Below are positions 1-8,146 of a stretch of 64,000 nt of DNA, in pieces; the stretch's first letter is position 1, and each line of letters starts with the position of its first letter. A program made the translations under genes and the position numbers. Source of the DNA: Bacteroidota bacterium (GTDB lineage: Bacteria; Bacteroidota; Bacteroidia; UKL13-3); the NCBI GenBank assembly GCA_027488905.1, contig JAIYAT010000035.1, positions 558,001-622,000 on the forward strand. Direction: 5' to 3'. Under the pieces are notes generated by a model. It did no database searches. It worked only from the letters and a program-made list of their open reading frames with translations, and was not told the origin of the DNA.

Positions 1-440
1 ACAATGGCCAAGCCACCTTCTTTTAAATGGGCACTGCTACAAATGGTTTGAGCCAACAAAGCTATTTGGGATAAGGCATAAGGCGGGTCTGCAAAAATAA
101 TGTCATATTGCATTTTGTTTTGGTTCAAAAAGGCAAATGCATCCTGCTTCCTAGCCATTATTTGGTTCAAACCGAAACCTTTAGACGCTTGTTTGATAAA
201 ATTAATGCACCCAAAGTCTTGGTCGATACTTATTACTTCTGCCGCACCTCTAGAAGCAAATTCGAAACTTAAGTTGCCAGTGCCAGCAAATAAATCTAAA
301 ACCTGAATTCCGGATAAAGTTAATCTTGAATCAAGCATGTTAAATAAACTCTCTTTTGCTCTATCTGTAGTTGGCCTAACGGGTAATCCTTTGGGAGGCT
401 GAATTAATAAGCCGCTTTTTTCACCTCCAATTATTCGCAC
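1..440 (-). CDS. rsmD: 16S rRNA (guanine-N2)-methyltransferase RsmD, C-terminus cut by window edge
   Basis: SAM-dependent methylation of a guanine in 16S rRNA (G966 in E. coli). Reading leftward from a GTG at 440-438, the protein begins MRIIGGEKSG and carries the RsmD signature RPTTDRAKESLF (residues 22-33), the SAM-binding loop DLFAGTG (49-55) and the catalytic ADPPY (117-121). About 146 codons are visible; the usual length is near 180, so only the C-terminal part is missing. The GTG start overlaps the last codons of the upstream DUF3822 gene by 10 nt, which implies translational coupling. This rsmD/DUF3822 pairing is common in Bacteroidota. A GGTTCAAACC repeat lies inside at 164-173 and a one-base variant at 45-54. 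Confidence 0.9.
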   Translation of the reverse strand, partial: MRIIGGEKSGLLIQPPKGLPVRPTTDRAKESLFNMLDSRLTLSGIQVLDLFAGTGNLSFEFASRGAAEVISIDQDFGCINFIKQASKGFGLNQIMARKQDAFAFLNQNKMQYDIIFADPPYALSQIALLAQTICSSAHLKEGGLAI

Positions 441-1285
441 AATATTGCAGCAGATTCTGTGAAAAATTGATATTCTGCAAACTCTTTAAAACTGATAGGA
501 TAAGTGAAGTTCTTTGGTTTTATAGCAAACTGCACGCTCCTAACATATTTAGTTAATAAATTTTGCAGTGAAGGCAAAGTTGGTGAATTGCCATAAATGA
601 CAACATCGCAAGCATGAGAAATTTGAAGTTGTTCTGCTGAAGCCAACAAGAAATAAACTATTTCTGTTTCACTTTCAAAATCAAATGTATTATAAAAACG
701 AATTTGCTTATCAATGTTTAACAATTCGAAATATCCGGGATGAATATGCAAGTGCAACTTATTTGCGGCCTCAGAGAATTGCTGATGCTCTACTGCTTTA
801 ATAAACAACAAAGAGCCATGGTAAACATCAACCATTGGCATGTTGAAACGAATTAACTTAACCAATTCATTTCTTACATTAAACAAAACCGCAGTTTGCT
901 GAACATGCATTTTGCAATAAAGCACTTGAGAGTTTGGCAACAAATGATGGTTCAATTGGTAATAACTTTCCGTTTCAACCACGTTAAGCAAGGCATCTGG
1001 CACCAAAGTGCAATTTTTATCAGAAATAACAACCTTTCTTTCTTTATACTTAACCTTAAGTTCCTCCATCAAGGGAAGAATAGATTTAAGTTCATCATAG
1101 CTGAGCTGCAAAACATTATGATGAATGCCCGAAAAAACCTTCATTTCAAGGATTTGCTTGGCAATTGGATCAAACGTAACAGTGCTAATATGGTTGGGTG
1201 AGAAAAAGAGAATATTCGTCAACCTTTGGTTATCAGCTGAATGATATTGATTATCAGAATATGTTTTGATGTTTATGGATTGCAC
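431..1285 (-). CDS. DUF3822 family protein
   Basis: A 284-residue protein that I place in DUF3822, a Bacteroidota family with a distant actin/hexokinase-like (ASKHA) fold and no established function. Support is the length, the overall character (an N-terminal half resembling one beta-rich ASKHA lobe, with no signal peptide or membrane segment) and its place directly upstream of rsmD, where the family normally sits. Its stop codon is embedded in the rsmD start (GTGCGAATAA). The job is unknown; coupling to rsmD suggests something in ribosome biogenesis, but that is inference. Family assignment is from memory of the sequence pattern, without a search. Confidence 0.65.
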   Translation of the reverse strand: MQSINIKTYSDNQYHSADNQRLTNILFFSPNHISTVTFDPIAKQILEMKVFSGIHHNVLQLSYDELKSILPLMEELKVKYKERKVVISDKNCTLVPDALLNVVETESYYQLNHHLLPNSQVLYCKMHVQQTAVLFNVRNELVKLIRFNMPMVDVYHGSLLFIKAVEHQQFSEAANKLHLHIHPGYFELLNIDKQIRFYNTFDFESETEIVYFLLASAEQLQISHACDVVIYGNSPTLPSLQNLLTKYVRSVQFAIKPKNFTYPISFKEFAEYQFFTESAAILCE

Positions 1286-1338
1286 AATATTTCCTTCTTA
1301 CTTTCGCAAAGTAGTAAAACCAATACAAATAAAGAAAA

Positions 1339-1776
1339 GTGCAAGCATTTATCCCACAAAATCCAAATTTTGAGCAAATGATTAAAGACAAAATGGCTCA
1401 AAATCATTTCATGAATCATCTTGGGTTCAAACCTACCTTTATTGAGGCTGCTAAAGTCATTGGAATATTAGAAGTTAAGCCAGAACACAAACAACAAATA
1501 GGTTTTTTACATGGAGGTGTTACCGCTACCTTAGCAGATTTAGCTGCAGGATTTGCGGCTTTTACCTTGGTAAAAGAAGGTCAGACGCTAGTAACCATTG
1601 AAATGAAAGTTTCTTATCTCAACCCTGGTGTTGGAAGCCATGCTAAGGCCATTGGAAGTGTAGTTAAAATTGGCCAGAAAATGGCATTTGCGGAAGCAGA
1701 AATCTATTCTATTAACAATGATATAGAAACATTAATTGCCAAAAGCTCTGCAACTTATGCCATTCTAGATATTTAA
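1339..1776 (+). CDS. PaaI-type hotdog-fold thioesterase
   Basis: Small acyl-CoA thioesterase of the PaaI/YdiI hotdog superfamily, 145 residues, which is the usual size. The family hallmark is visible as GFLHGGVTATLADLAAG (residues 55-71), with the HGG turn and the acidic residue of the long central helix, followed by the strand TIEMKVSYLNPG. It probably hydrolyses aromatic or fatty acyl-CoA; the substrate cannot be read from sequence. The start is a GTG; the next in-frame ATG (1378) would remove the N-terminal strand. It is divergent from the DUF3822 gene, and a TACTTTCG box (1299-1306) lies in the 53-bp gap. Its stop codon abuts the convergent redoxin gene with no spacer. Confidence 0.8.
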   Translation: MQAFIPQNPNFEQMIKDKMAQNHFMNHLGFKPTFIEAAKVIGILEVKPEHKQQIGFLHGGVTATLADLAAGFAAFTLVKEGQTLVTIEMKVSYLNPGVGSHAKAIGSVVKIGQKMAFAEAEIYSINNDIETLIAKSSATYAILDI

Positions 1777-2376
1777 TCATTTCTTCCATTTTATACCACA
1801 GCCAATTGCTTTGGTAACCGGATTTAAGATTGGCTTTCCATTCAAGAAGGCATCAAGTGCATTCTCAAGGTATTTTTCTTTTACCAATTTAGCATCTTCA
1901 AAGTTATCGTCTATTGCACCAATGTAAATCACATTTCTATTGGCATCCAATACATAAACATGCGGTGTTCGCATGGCGCCATAAGCTTTTGCAATGGCTT
2001 GGGTTTCATCTACCAGATAAACAAATGGATATTTATACTTCTTGGCGCGCTTCTTCATGTTGTCATAGCTGTCTTCTGGCTCACGTAAGGGATCATTAGG
2101 GTTAATAGCCACCACAGGCATTCCTTTGGGAGCATACTTTTTATGTAGTGCAATTATTCGTTGCTCATAGGCTTGTGAAAATGGGCAATGGTTGCAAGTA
2201 AAAATAACAATAAAACCCTTCCCTTTACTCAAGGAAGCTAGGGATTGAAAACTACCATCTGTACTTTTTAAATTAAAGTCAATGGCTTTGTCTCCAGGTT
2301 TATACCCGCTCGTTTGCGCTTGGGCAAAGTATGAAAGAGAAAGTAAAATTGTGATAACAACACTTAGTTTTTTCAT
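1777..2376 (-). CDS. Secreted thioredoxin-fold protein (redoxin, CxxC)
   Basis: A 199-residue exported redoxin. Residues 1-20 form a Sec signal peptide ending AQA, so it works in the periplasm. The thioredoxin fold follows, with active-site CNHC at 61-64 (FTCNHCPFSQAYEQ), then the conserved cis-proline region MRTPHVYVLD. This resembles the PRX_like1 / AhpC-TSA-type thioredoxin proteins common in Bacteroidota. The start codon overlaps the stop of the upstream TlpA-like gene as ATGA, so the two are cotranscribed and probably act in the same disulfide pathway. The substrate is unknown. Confidence 0.8.
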   Translation of the reverse strand: MKKLSVVITILLSLSYFAQAQTSGYKPGDKAIDFNLKSTDGSFQSLASLSKGKGFIVIFTCNHCPFSQAYEQRIIALHKKYAPKGMPVVAINPNDPLREPEDSYDNMKKRAKKYKYPFVYLVDETQAIAKAYGAMRTPHVYVLDANRNVIYIGAIDDNFEDAKLVKEKYLENALDAFLNGKPILNPVTKAIGCGIKWKK

Positions 2377-2855
2377 GGTGAAATTTTGTTAATAATGGCG
2401 TTTAAAGTATTTTCTGTTAAGCTTCCTTCATGGAAAAATCTCTTGTTCTCACTGCCTTTAAAAATAAGCGTTGCAGGCAGTGAACCTTCCCAGTTTGGTT
2501 CAACCAAGTTAATCCAAATATTTGGATCAGTTTCACTCATCCACCAAACTTCGGATTGAATATTTTTATCTAACAAGAATGGTTTAAGCTTTGGCTTGAT
2601 TTGCTTTTTAAAATCATTACTAATCAAAATAATCTTAACTTTTTGCCCAGCAAAATCTTTATTTATTTTCTCAAATAGAGGTAACTCCTCTACGCAAGGT
2701 TTACACCAAGTTGCCCAAAAGTTAATTACATAAACAGTATCACTTTTGCTATTTATTAAGGCCAATAGATCTGATTTATTAATAACTTTAAGCTCTTGGG
2801 CATTTGCAATAAATTGGCCTCCAAGATAGAATAATGTAAATAAAAGAATTCTCAT
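2373..2855 (-). CDS. TlpA-like thioredoxin, periplasmic
   Basis: Periplasmic disulfide reductase of the TlpA/ResA type. A signal peptide covers residues 1-19 (MRILLFTLFY...), then the thioredoxin active site INFWATWCKPCVEELP with C51 and C54. I chose the ATG at 2855 over the one at 2921, because the longer form puts a hydrophobic stretch in front of an already complete signal peptide; the shorter protein has 160 residues. It overlaps the downstream redoxin by 4 nt (ATGA). Likely roles are cytochrome c maturation or reduction of exported proteins; which of these cannot be told. Confidence 0.8.
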   Translation of the reverse strand: MRILLFTLFYLGGQFIANAQELKVINKSDLLALINSKSDTVYVINFWATWCKPCVEELPLFEKINKDFAGQKVKIILISNDFKKQIKPKLKPFLLDKNIQSEVWWMSETDPNIWINLVEPNWEGSLPATLIFKGSENKRFFHEGSLTENTLNAIINKISP

Positions 2856-2963
2856 ATGCTTAAAAGATATCAAGTTAATAGGGCACAATATAATTAAATC
2901 AAACAAAATTAAAGAAAGCAACTTTATTTGTAAGTTGATAAATAATATCGAATCGAAATAAGA

Positions 2964-4382
2964 ATGAAGTTAAGTTTTTTAGGAGCAGCTAAGCAAGTTA
3001 CAGGAAGTATGTATTTAATAACCCTTGAAACTGGTTACAAAATACTCATCGATTGTGGGATGGATTATGAAATGAAGAAAAATCCGGTAAGTCGTGGAAA
3101 TTTATTTCCGTTCGAACCTGTTACGCTTGATTTAGTAATCTTAACGCATGCACATATCGATCACAGTGGTAATCTTCCTGCACTTACAGCTGGAGGCTAC
3201 AAAGGACCAATTATCTGCACGCCAGCTACTGCAGAACTCACTGAATTTTTACTTTTTGATTCGGCAAATATCCAATGGAACGATTATCGCAAAAACTTGG
3301 GTCGAACCAAAAAAACCAGAAGAGATTTTATTCCTAAACCCTTATTTACGGAAAAACAAGTTCAAGAGTGTGTAGACCAGTTTTTAACACTGCACTTACA
3401 TAAGTCTTTTAAAATTAATGACCAAGTAACCATAAAACTCATAGAAGCTGGACATCTTTTAGGCGCAGCCAGTATAGAGTTAACACTTACGGAAAAAGGA
3501 GTTACACAAAAAATTGGCTTCACAGGAGACCTTGGTAGAAGCAATAGCAAACTCGTTAAAAATGGCGAAGTATTTAGCGATATCAATTACTTAGTTACAG
3601 AATCTACTTATGGTGGAAGAAAACATTTAGTTGAAAAAAATCCTGAAGATGAACTGCTAGACTATATTCAGAAAACTTGCATCGAATTTAGAGGTAGATT
3701 AGTGATTCCAGCTTTTAGTGTTGGCAGAACCCAAGCCATTGTATTTACCATTCATCAATTAAAACAAAAGGGTTATATTCCTTCTTGGCTCAAGGTTTTT
3801 GTGGACAGTCCGCTGGCCATAAAAAGCACTCCAGTTTATGAAAGGCACCCCTATTTGTTAAATGAAGAAGCCGCAGATTTTCTAAAAACCCATGGAAATT
3901 TGTTTCATTTTGATGGCATCGAATACCTCGAGGGAATGGACGAACATGATGAGTTGATGAACTATTTTGAACCTTGCATCATCATTAGTGCAGCTGGCAT
4001 GGTAGAAGGAGGAAGAATCCAAGAGCATGTTTCTAATAACATTGAAAATCCCTACAGTACAATATTAATTGCAGGTTATTGCGCTGATGGAACCCTTGGA
4101 CATCGTTTGTTGCAAGGCCAATCTTCCATTAGAATTAAAAATACAGAAAGAAATATATACGCTAAAATTGCGAGAACAGATGTATTTAGTTCGCATCCCG
4201 ACCATGATGAGGTTAAAAATTATGTATTAACCGCTATTAAAAATAGCGATCAAAAATTAAGAAAAGTATTTTTAGTGCATGGTGATATTCCGCATTTACA
4301 AGCCATGCAAGATGACTTAGCTGCTTCTGGCTTATCAGATAAGGTTGTGGTTCCCGAAATGCTTGAAGAATTTTACTTATAA
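2964..4382 (+). CDS. MBL-fold/beta-CASP RNA-processing exonuclease
   Basis: Zinc-dependent nuclease of the metallo-beta-lactamase/beta-CASP group (CPSF73/YSH1-like), 472 residues. Motif 2 is THAHIDHSG (H62, H64, D66, H67). Further signatures are the TGDLGR aspartate, TESTYGGR, PAFSVGRTQ, FVDSPLA, the beta-CASP SAAGMVEGGR, and a C-terminal VHGD. All metal-binding motifs appear intact, so activity is expected; RNA is the usual substrate. It starts a rightward three-gene run, with the EamA transporter 3 nt downstream. Confidence 0.9.
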   Translation: MKLSFLGAAKQVTGSMYLITLETGYKILIDCGMDYEMKKNPVSRGNLFPFEPVTLDLVILTHAHIDHSGNLPALTAGGYKGPIICTPATAELTEFLLFDSANIQWNDYRKNLGRTKKTRRDFIPKPLFTEKQVQECVDQFLTLHLHKSFKINDQVTIKLIEAGHLLGAASIELTLTEKGVTQKIGFTGDLGRSNSKLVKNGEVFSDINYLVTESTYGGRKHLVEKNPEDELLDYIQKTCIEFRGRLVIPAFSVGRTQAIVFTIHQLKQKGYIPSWLKVFVDSPLAIKSTPVYERHPYLLNEEAADFLKTHGNLFHFDGIEYLEGMDEHDELMNYFEPCIIISAAGMVEGGRIQEHVSNNIENPYSTILIAGYCADGTLGHRLLQGQSSIRIKNTERNIYAKIARTDVFSSHPDHDEVKNYVLTAIKNSDQKLRKVFLVHGDIPHLQAMQDDLAASGLSDKVVVPEMLEEFYL

Positions 4383-4385
4383 ACC

Positions 4386-5300
4386 ATGGGATACTTAGCT
4401 GCCTTTGCAACTTTAATCTGCTGGACAATTGCAACCTATGTATTTGCATTTGCCGCTAGAAAAGCATCACCAGCCTCGGTAAATAGGGTAAGACTTTTAT
4501 ATGCAGCCCTTGCCTTAAGCATTATTTGCTGTTTTTTATTCGGTTTGAACCCAATCGAACTTTTCACAAATATTAGTGCAGAGCAGTACTTATGGTTTGG
4601 AATTTCAGGTTTTATTGGACTAACTTTAGGAGATTATTTTGCATTTTCTGCTTTTAAAATTTTAGGCAACAGAAGAACAAGTTTATTCTCTTGTTTTGCG
4701 CCAGGTGCAGCATTTCTTGGGGCTAGTTTGCTGCTCAATGAACCCATTACTTTACAAGGAATTTTGGGCATGTTAATTTCTGTGGCAGGAATTCTAATCC
4801 TTGTCTTATCTAGAAAGGAAAAGGCAAATGTTAACCAAGAAGGGCATGGCAATTTTTTGGTCGGAGTTTTGTTCGGTATTCTTGGTGCAGTTGGGCAAGG
4901 TGTTGGATTAGTATTTGCAAAGAAGGGATTTGAAGTTTCTGCACCTAACTTCCATCCTATTTATGCCACTTGGGTGAGAATGTTAATTGCCTCCATAACA
5001 GTATATCTAATTGGCGCATTTAAGGTGAATTTATGGCAGGAGTTTAAAGACATTAGCTTCAATAAATCCATCAATAAACAAGTTCTATTAGGCACTTTAT
5101 TTGGACCGATGATTGGAATTAGTTTTTCATTGTATGCGGCCACCCATCTAGAAGCAGGCATTGCTCAAACCATTTTTTCTATGCTACCCATAACCGTTTT
5201 AATTGCAGCTGTGATTTGGTTCAAGGAAAAGATAAATCCAATTTCTTACCTTGCTGTGGCCATTAGTTTGGCAGGGGTTTTAATTCTTGTTTGGCGATAA
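4386..5300 (+). CDS. EamA/DMT-family transporter
   Basis: Inner-membrane permease of the drug/metabolite transporter superfamily, 304 residues with about ten hydrophobic helices arranged as two EamA repeats (roughly 1-140 and 158-304). Loops between helices carry the expected positive residues (for example SRKEKANVNQEGHG near 139-152). The substrate is not predictable. It sits 3 nt after the beta-CASP nuclease and 27 nt before the PolX-like gene. A GGTTTGAACC repeat lies inside at 4542-4551, encoding FGLNP. Confidence 0.85.
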   Translation: MGYLAAFATLICWTIATYVFAFAARKASPASVNRVRLLYAALALSIICCFLFGLNPIELFTNISAEQYLWFGISGFIGLTLGDYFAFSAFKILGNRRTSLFSCFAPGAAFLGASLLLNEPITLQGILGMLISVAGILILVLSRKEKANVNQEGHGNFLVGVLFGILGAVGQGVGLVFAKKGFEVSAPNFHPIYATWVRMLIASITVYLIGAFKVNLWQEFKDISFNKSINKQVLLGTLFGPMIGISFSLYAATHLEAGIAQTIFSMLPITVLIAAVIWFKEKINPISYLAVAISLAGVLILVWR

Positions 5301-5327
5301 AGATTTGGTTCAATACCTTGCAAGGGT

Positions 5328-6980
5328 ATGAACAACTCAGACCTTTCAGATATTCTAAAAGCATATGCCGACCTTAGCGAATTGCATGGTGGAAATTCCT
5401 TTAAAATAAAATCCTTTAGCAATGCTTCTTTTAGAATAGATAAATTGCCTACGCCTTTAGAAACAAAAACTTTAGCAGAACTAGAAGCCATCGAAGGCAT
5501 TGGCAAAAGTATAGCCAAAGTAATTTTTGAAATTAACCAAACCCAGCGTTTTCCAGAACTAGAAGAGTTACTAGCCCAAACCCCAAAAGGAGTATTGGAA
5601 ATCATGCGCATCAAAGGAATTGGACCTAAAAAAGTTGCTACAATTTGGAAAGAATTAAGCATCGAATCCATTGGTGAACTGTTATATGCATGCAAAGAAA
5701 ATCGATTGGTTCAAGCCAAAGGATTTGGACTGAAAACACAAGATGCCATCATCAAGCAAATAGAATTTATGTTTGCCAATGCAAACAAATTTCACTACGC
5801 TAAGGCCTACCCTATTGCCCTAAATTTAATTGAATTGTTGAACCAAATTCCGTCCATAACCTCAGCAAGTTTATGTGGCCAAATTGGTAGAGGTTTTGAG
5901 GTATTAGATAGTGTAGATATTCTAATTGAAACAGAAGAACAATCCTTGGCAGCACAAGCCATTCCTGAATTGCCAGGCATTACCATTTCAAAAGATAAAA
6001 TTAGTTTTCAAGGTTATTCAATTGCCTTTCACTATTGCGATGAAACTTCATTTGCATGGGAGTTATTTAGGTTATGTTCAGATGCACAACATGCAGAATC
6101 TATTTTACAACGCATTGGATTTCCATTACCAGAAGTTAGGGATGATGAAGAAATTTATGAAGCAGCAGATTTGCCATTTATTCCTGTTGTGTTAAGAGAC
6201 AACCGTGGAGAAATTGAATTGGCAGAAAAAAATGCACTCCCTAAGTTAATTGAATATTCAGATTTAAAGGGACCCTTGCATAACCATTCAACATGGAGTG
6301 ATGGTTTAAATACGGTCCTTGAAATGGCTAATTTTTGCCGGTTACAAGGCTTTGAATACTTAGGCATGGCCGACCATAGCAAGAGTGCGTTTTACGCCAA
6401 TGGATTATCAGAAGAACGTGTATATGCACAACAAAAAGAAATTTTCGTTTTGAACCAACAATGGACAGACTTCAAAATTTTCACAGGAATTGAGTGCGAT
6501 ATTTTATATGATGGTAGCTTAGATTATGCTAATGAGGTGCTCAAATCTTTTGATTATGTTGTTGCCAGCATTCACAGTGTACTTAAAATGACCGAAGAAA
6601 AGGCAATGGAACGATTGCTTAAGGCCATTGAAAATCCATTCACAACCATATTAGGACACCCAACAGGCAGGTTGTTGTTGATGCGAGAAGGTTATCCAAT
6701 TGACCATAAAAAGGTGATTGATGCTTGTGCAGCGAATCATGTGGTGATTGAACTTAACGCAAACCCATATAGATTAGACATGGATTGGAGACATATTAAT
6801 TATGCTCTAGAGAAAGGAGTAATGATAAGTATTAATCCAGATGCGCATGAGACCGCAGGCTTTTTAGACATGCATTGGGGAATTGTTGCAGCACAAAAAG
6901 GCGGACTTACCAAAGAAATGTGTTTCAATGCTAAATCCGCCTTAGAATTAGACGCTTGGTTCAAAACCAAACGTGGTTAA
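5328..6980 (+). CDS. polX: PolX-like protein: HhH + degenerate polymerase X + intact PHP phosphoesterase
   Basis: A 550-residue protein with bacterial PolX layout. Helix-hairpin-helix DNA-binding motifs are IEGIGKSIAK (~56) and IKGIGPKKVATIW (~94). A nucleotidyltransferase-like region follows (~150-290), then a C-terminal PHP domain (317-550). The PHP metal ligands look complete: LHNHSTWSDG, ADHS, GIECDIL, ASIHS, GHPTGR, NANPYRLD, NPDAHE. The polymerase half does not: the usual GSxRRG is CGQIGRG, the GDIDLL catalytic pair reads DSVDIL, and the third aspartate (VDLR) reads IAFHY. I infer loss of DNA synthesis and retention of nuclease/phosphoesterase activity, probably in base-excision repair. 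Its stop abuts the convergent phaC stop. Confidence 0.85.
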   Translation: MNNSDLSDILKAYADLSELHGGNSFKIKSFSNASFRIDKLPTPLETKTLAELEAIEGIGKSIAKVIFEINQTQRFPELEELLAQTPKGVLEIMRIKGIGPKKVATIWKELSIESIGELLYACKENRLVQAKGFGLKTQDAIIKQIEFMFANANKFHYAKAYPIALNLIELLNQIPSITSASLCGQIGRGFEVLDSVDILIETEEQSLAAQAIPELPGITISKDKISFQGYSIAFHYCDETSFAWELFRLCSDAQHAESILQRIGFPLPEVRDDEEIYEAADLPFIPVVLRDNRGEIELAEKNALPKLIEYSDLKGPLHNHSTWSDGLNTVLEMANFCRLQGFEYLGMADHSKSAFYANGLSEERVYAQQKEIFVLNQQWTDFKIFTGIECDILYDGSLDYANEVLKSFDYVVASIHSVLKMTEEKAMERLLKAIENPFTTILGHPTGRLLLMREGYPIDHKKVIDACAANHVVIELNANPYRLDMDWRHINYALEKGVMISINPDAHETAGFLDMHWGIVAAQKGGLTKEMCFNAKSALELDAWFKTKRG

Positions 6981-8039
6981 TTAACTTCTTTCTATTACCC
7001 AACTTGCCACTTTTGGTCCAAGTTCTTTTTGAGACCTTGCACCCACAAAAACGCCTATGTGGCCGCCAGGGAAAGCATATTCTTCTTTGTCTTTAGAACC
7101 AACAATTTTCATCACCGGCCTAGTTGAACTATTAGGAATGATATTGTCTTCAGTAGCAAAAATGTTTAAGAAGGGCATGGTTACATTTTTCAAATCTACT
7201 TTGTACTTACCTAATTCAAATTCACCTTTGATTAGTTTATTATCTCTCCATAAATCTTTGATGTATTTTCTAAACATTTCACCTGCCAAATCAGGGCAAT
7301 CATTCTTCCATTTTTCCATGCGCAAGAAGTTAGAAAGCTTAGCTTCATCTTGCATCATATCTACCATTCCAAAGTATTTACTAATGTCGGCGCTAGGCTT
7401 AAGTGAACCAAAACCAGCATTTAACATATCCGCAGGGATGATACCTAAACTATCTACCATTACATCCACATCAATGTCTTTAGTCCATTTGTATAACATG
7501 CACTCGTTCTCACCAAAATCATAAGGTGTAACATAAACGGTGAGTGATTTTAATTTTTCTGGGAAAATAGCAGCATAAATAGTGCTAAATGTTCCACCTT
7601 GGCAAATACCCATTTTATGAATTTTTGGGCTTTTAGTTGACTTGCGGATAAAATCAACAGCACCATCCATAAAATCGAGGATATAATCTTCCATGGTAAG
7701 GTATTTATGTTGTTGTTTTGGGTATCCCCAATCCATGATATAAATATCTAAACCTTCATCTAAGAGTTTTTTCATAAGACTTCTGTCTGGCTGTAAATCC
7801 AAAACATCATGTCTATTCATAATCGCAAAAGAAACCAATACAGGTATTTTTGATTTAGCAGGTGTATCACGTTTATAGTGATATAATTTTACTAAATCAT
7901 TTTCCCATACCAATTCTTTTGGTGTTGTGGCAACTTGTACCTCCTCTACTTTTGACAATACTTCATAACCTTTAACCATTTTTTGGCTGGTTGCATGAAG
8001 TTCTTCCATCATTCCTGCAAAATTGAAATTTTGTATCAT
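6981..8039 (-). CDS. phaC: Class III poly(R)-hydroxyalkanoate synthase subunit PhaC
   Basis: Catalytic subunit that polymerises (R)-3-hydroxyacyl-CoA into PHA storage granules. From the ATG at 8039 the protein has 352 residues, matching class III PhaC (about 355). The lipase-box-like nucleophile GICQGG places Cys at 146, with Asp 298 (ATEDNIIP) and His 327 (PGGHIG) completing the triad; spacing agrees with Allochromatium PhaC. An upstream ATG (8105) would add 22 hydrophobic residues not found in the family, so I reject it. It lies about 107 nt downstream of phaE on the same strand; class III synthases need both subunits. Confidence 0.92.
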   Translation of the reverse strand: MIQNFNFAGMMEELHATSQKMVKGYEVLSKVEEVQVATTPKELVWENDLVKLYHYKRDTPAKSKIPVLVSFAIMNRHDVLDLQPDRSLMKKLLDEGLDIYIMDWGYPKQQHKYLTMEDYILDFMDGAVDFIRKSTKSPKIHKMGICQGGTFSTIYAAIFPEKLKSLTVYVTPYDFGENECMLYKWTKDIDVDVMVDSLGIIPADMLNAGFGSLKPSADISKYFGMVDMMQDEAKLSNFLRMEKWKNDCPDLAGEMFRKYIKDLWRDNKLIKGEFELGKYKVDLKNVTMPFLNIFATEDNIIPNSSTRPVMKIVGSKDKEEYAFPGGHIGVFVGARSQKELGPKVASWVIERS

Positions 8040-8146
8040 ACGCGCATTTAATTGTAGGCTCAATATAATATGTTTAAATAAAAAAGCCACAGAAATTTGG
8101 TTCACCCAAAAATCTGCAGCCCTTTATCACTAAACAAACCCTAAAC

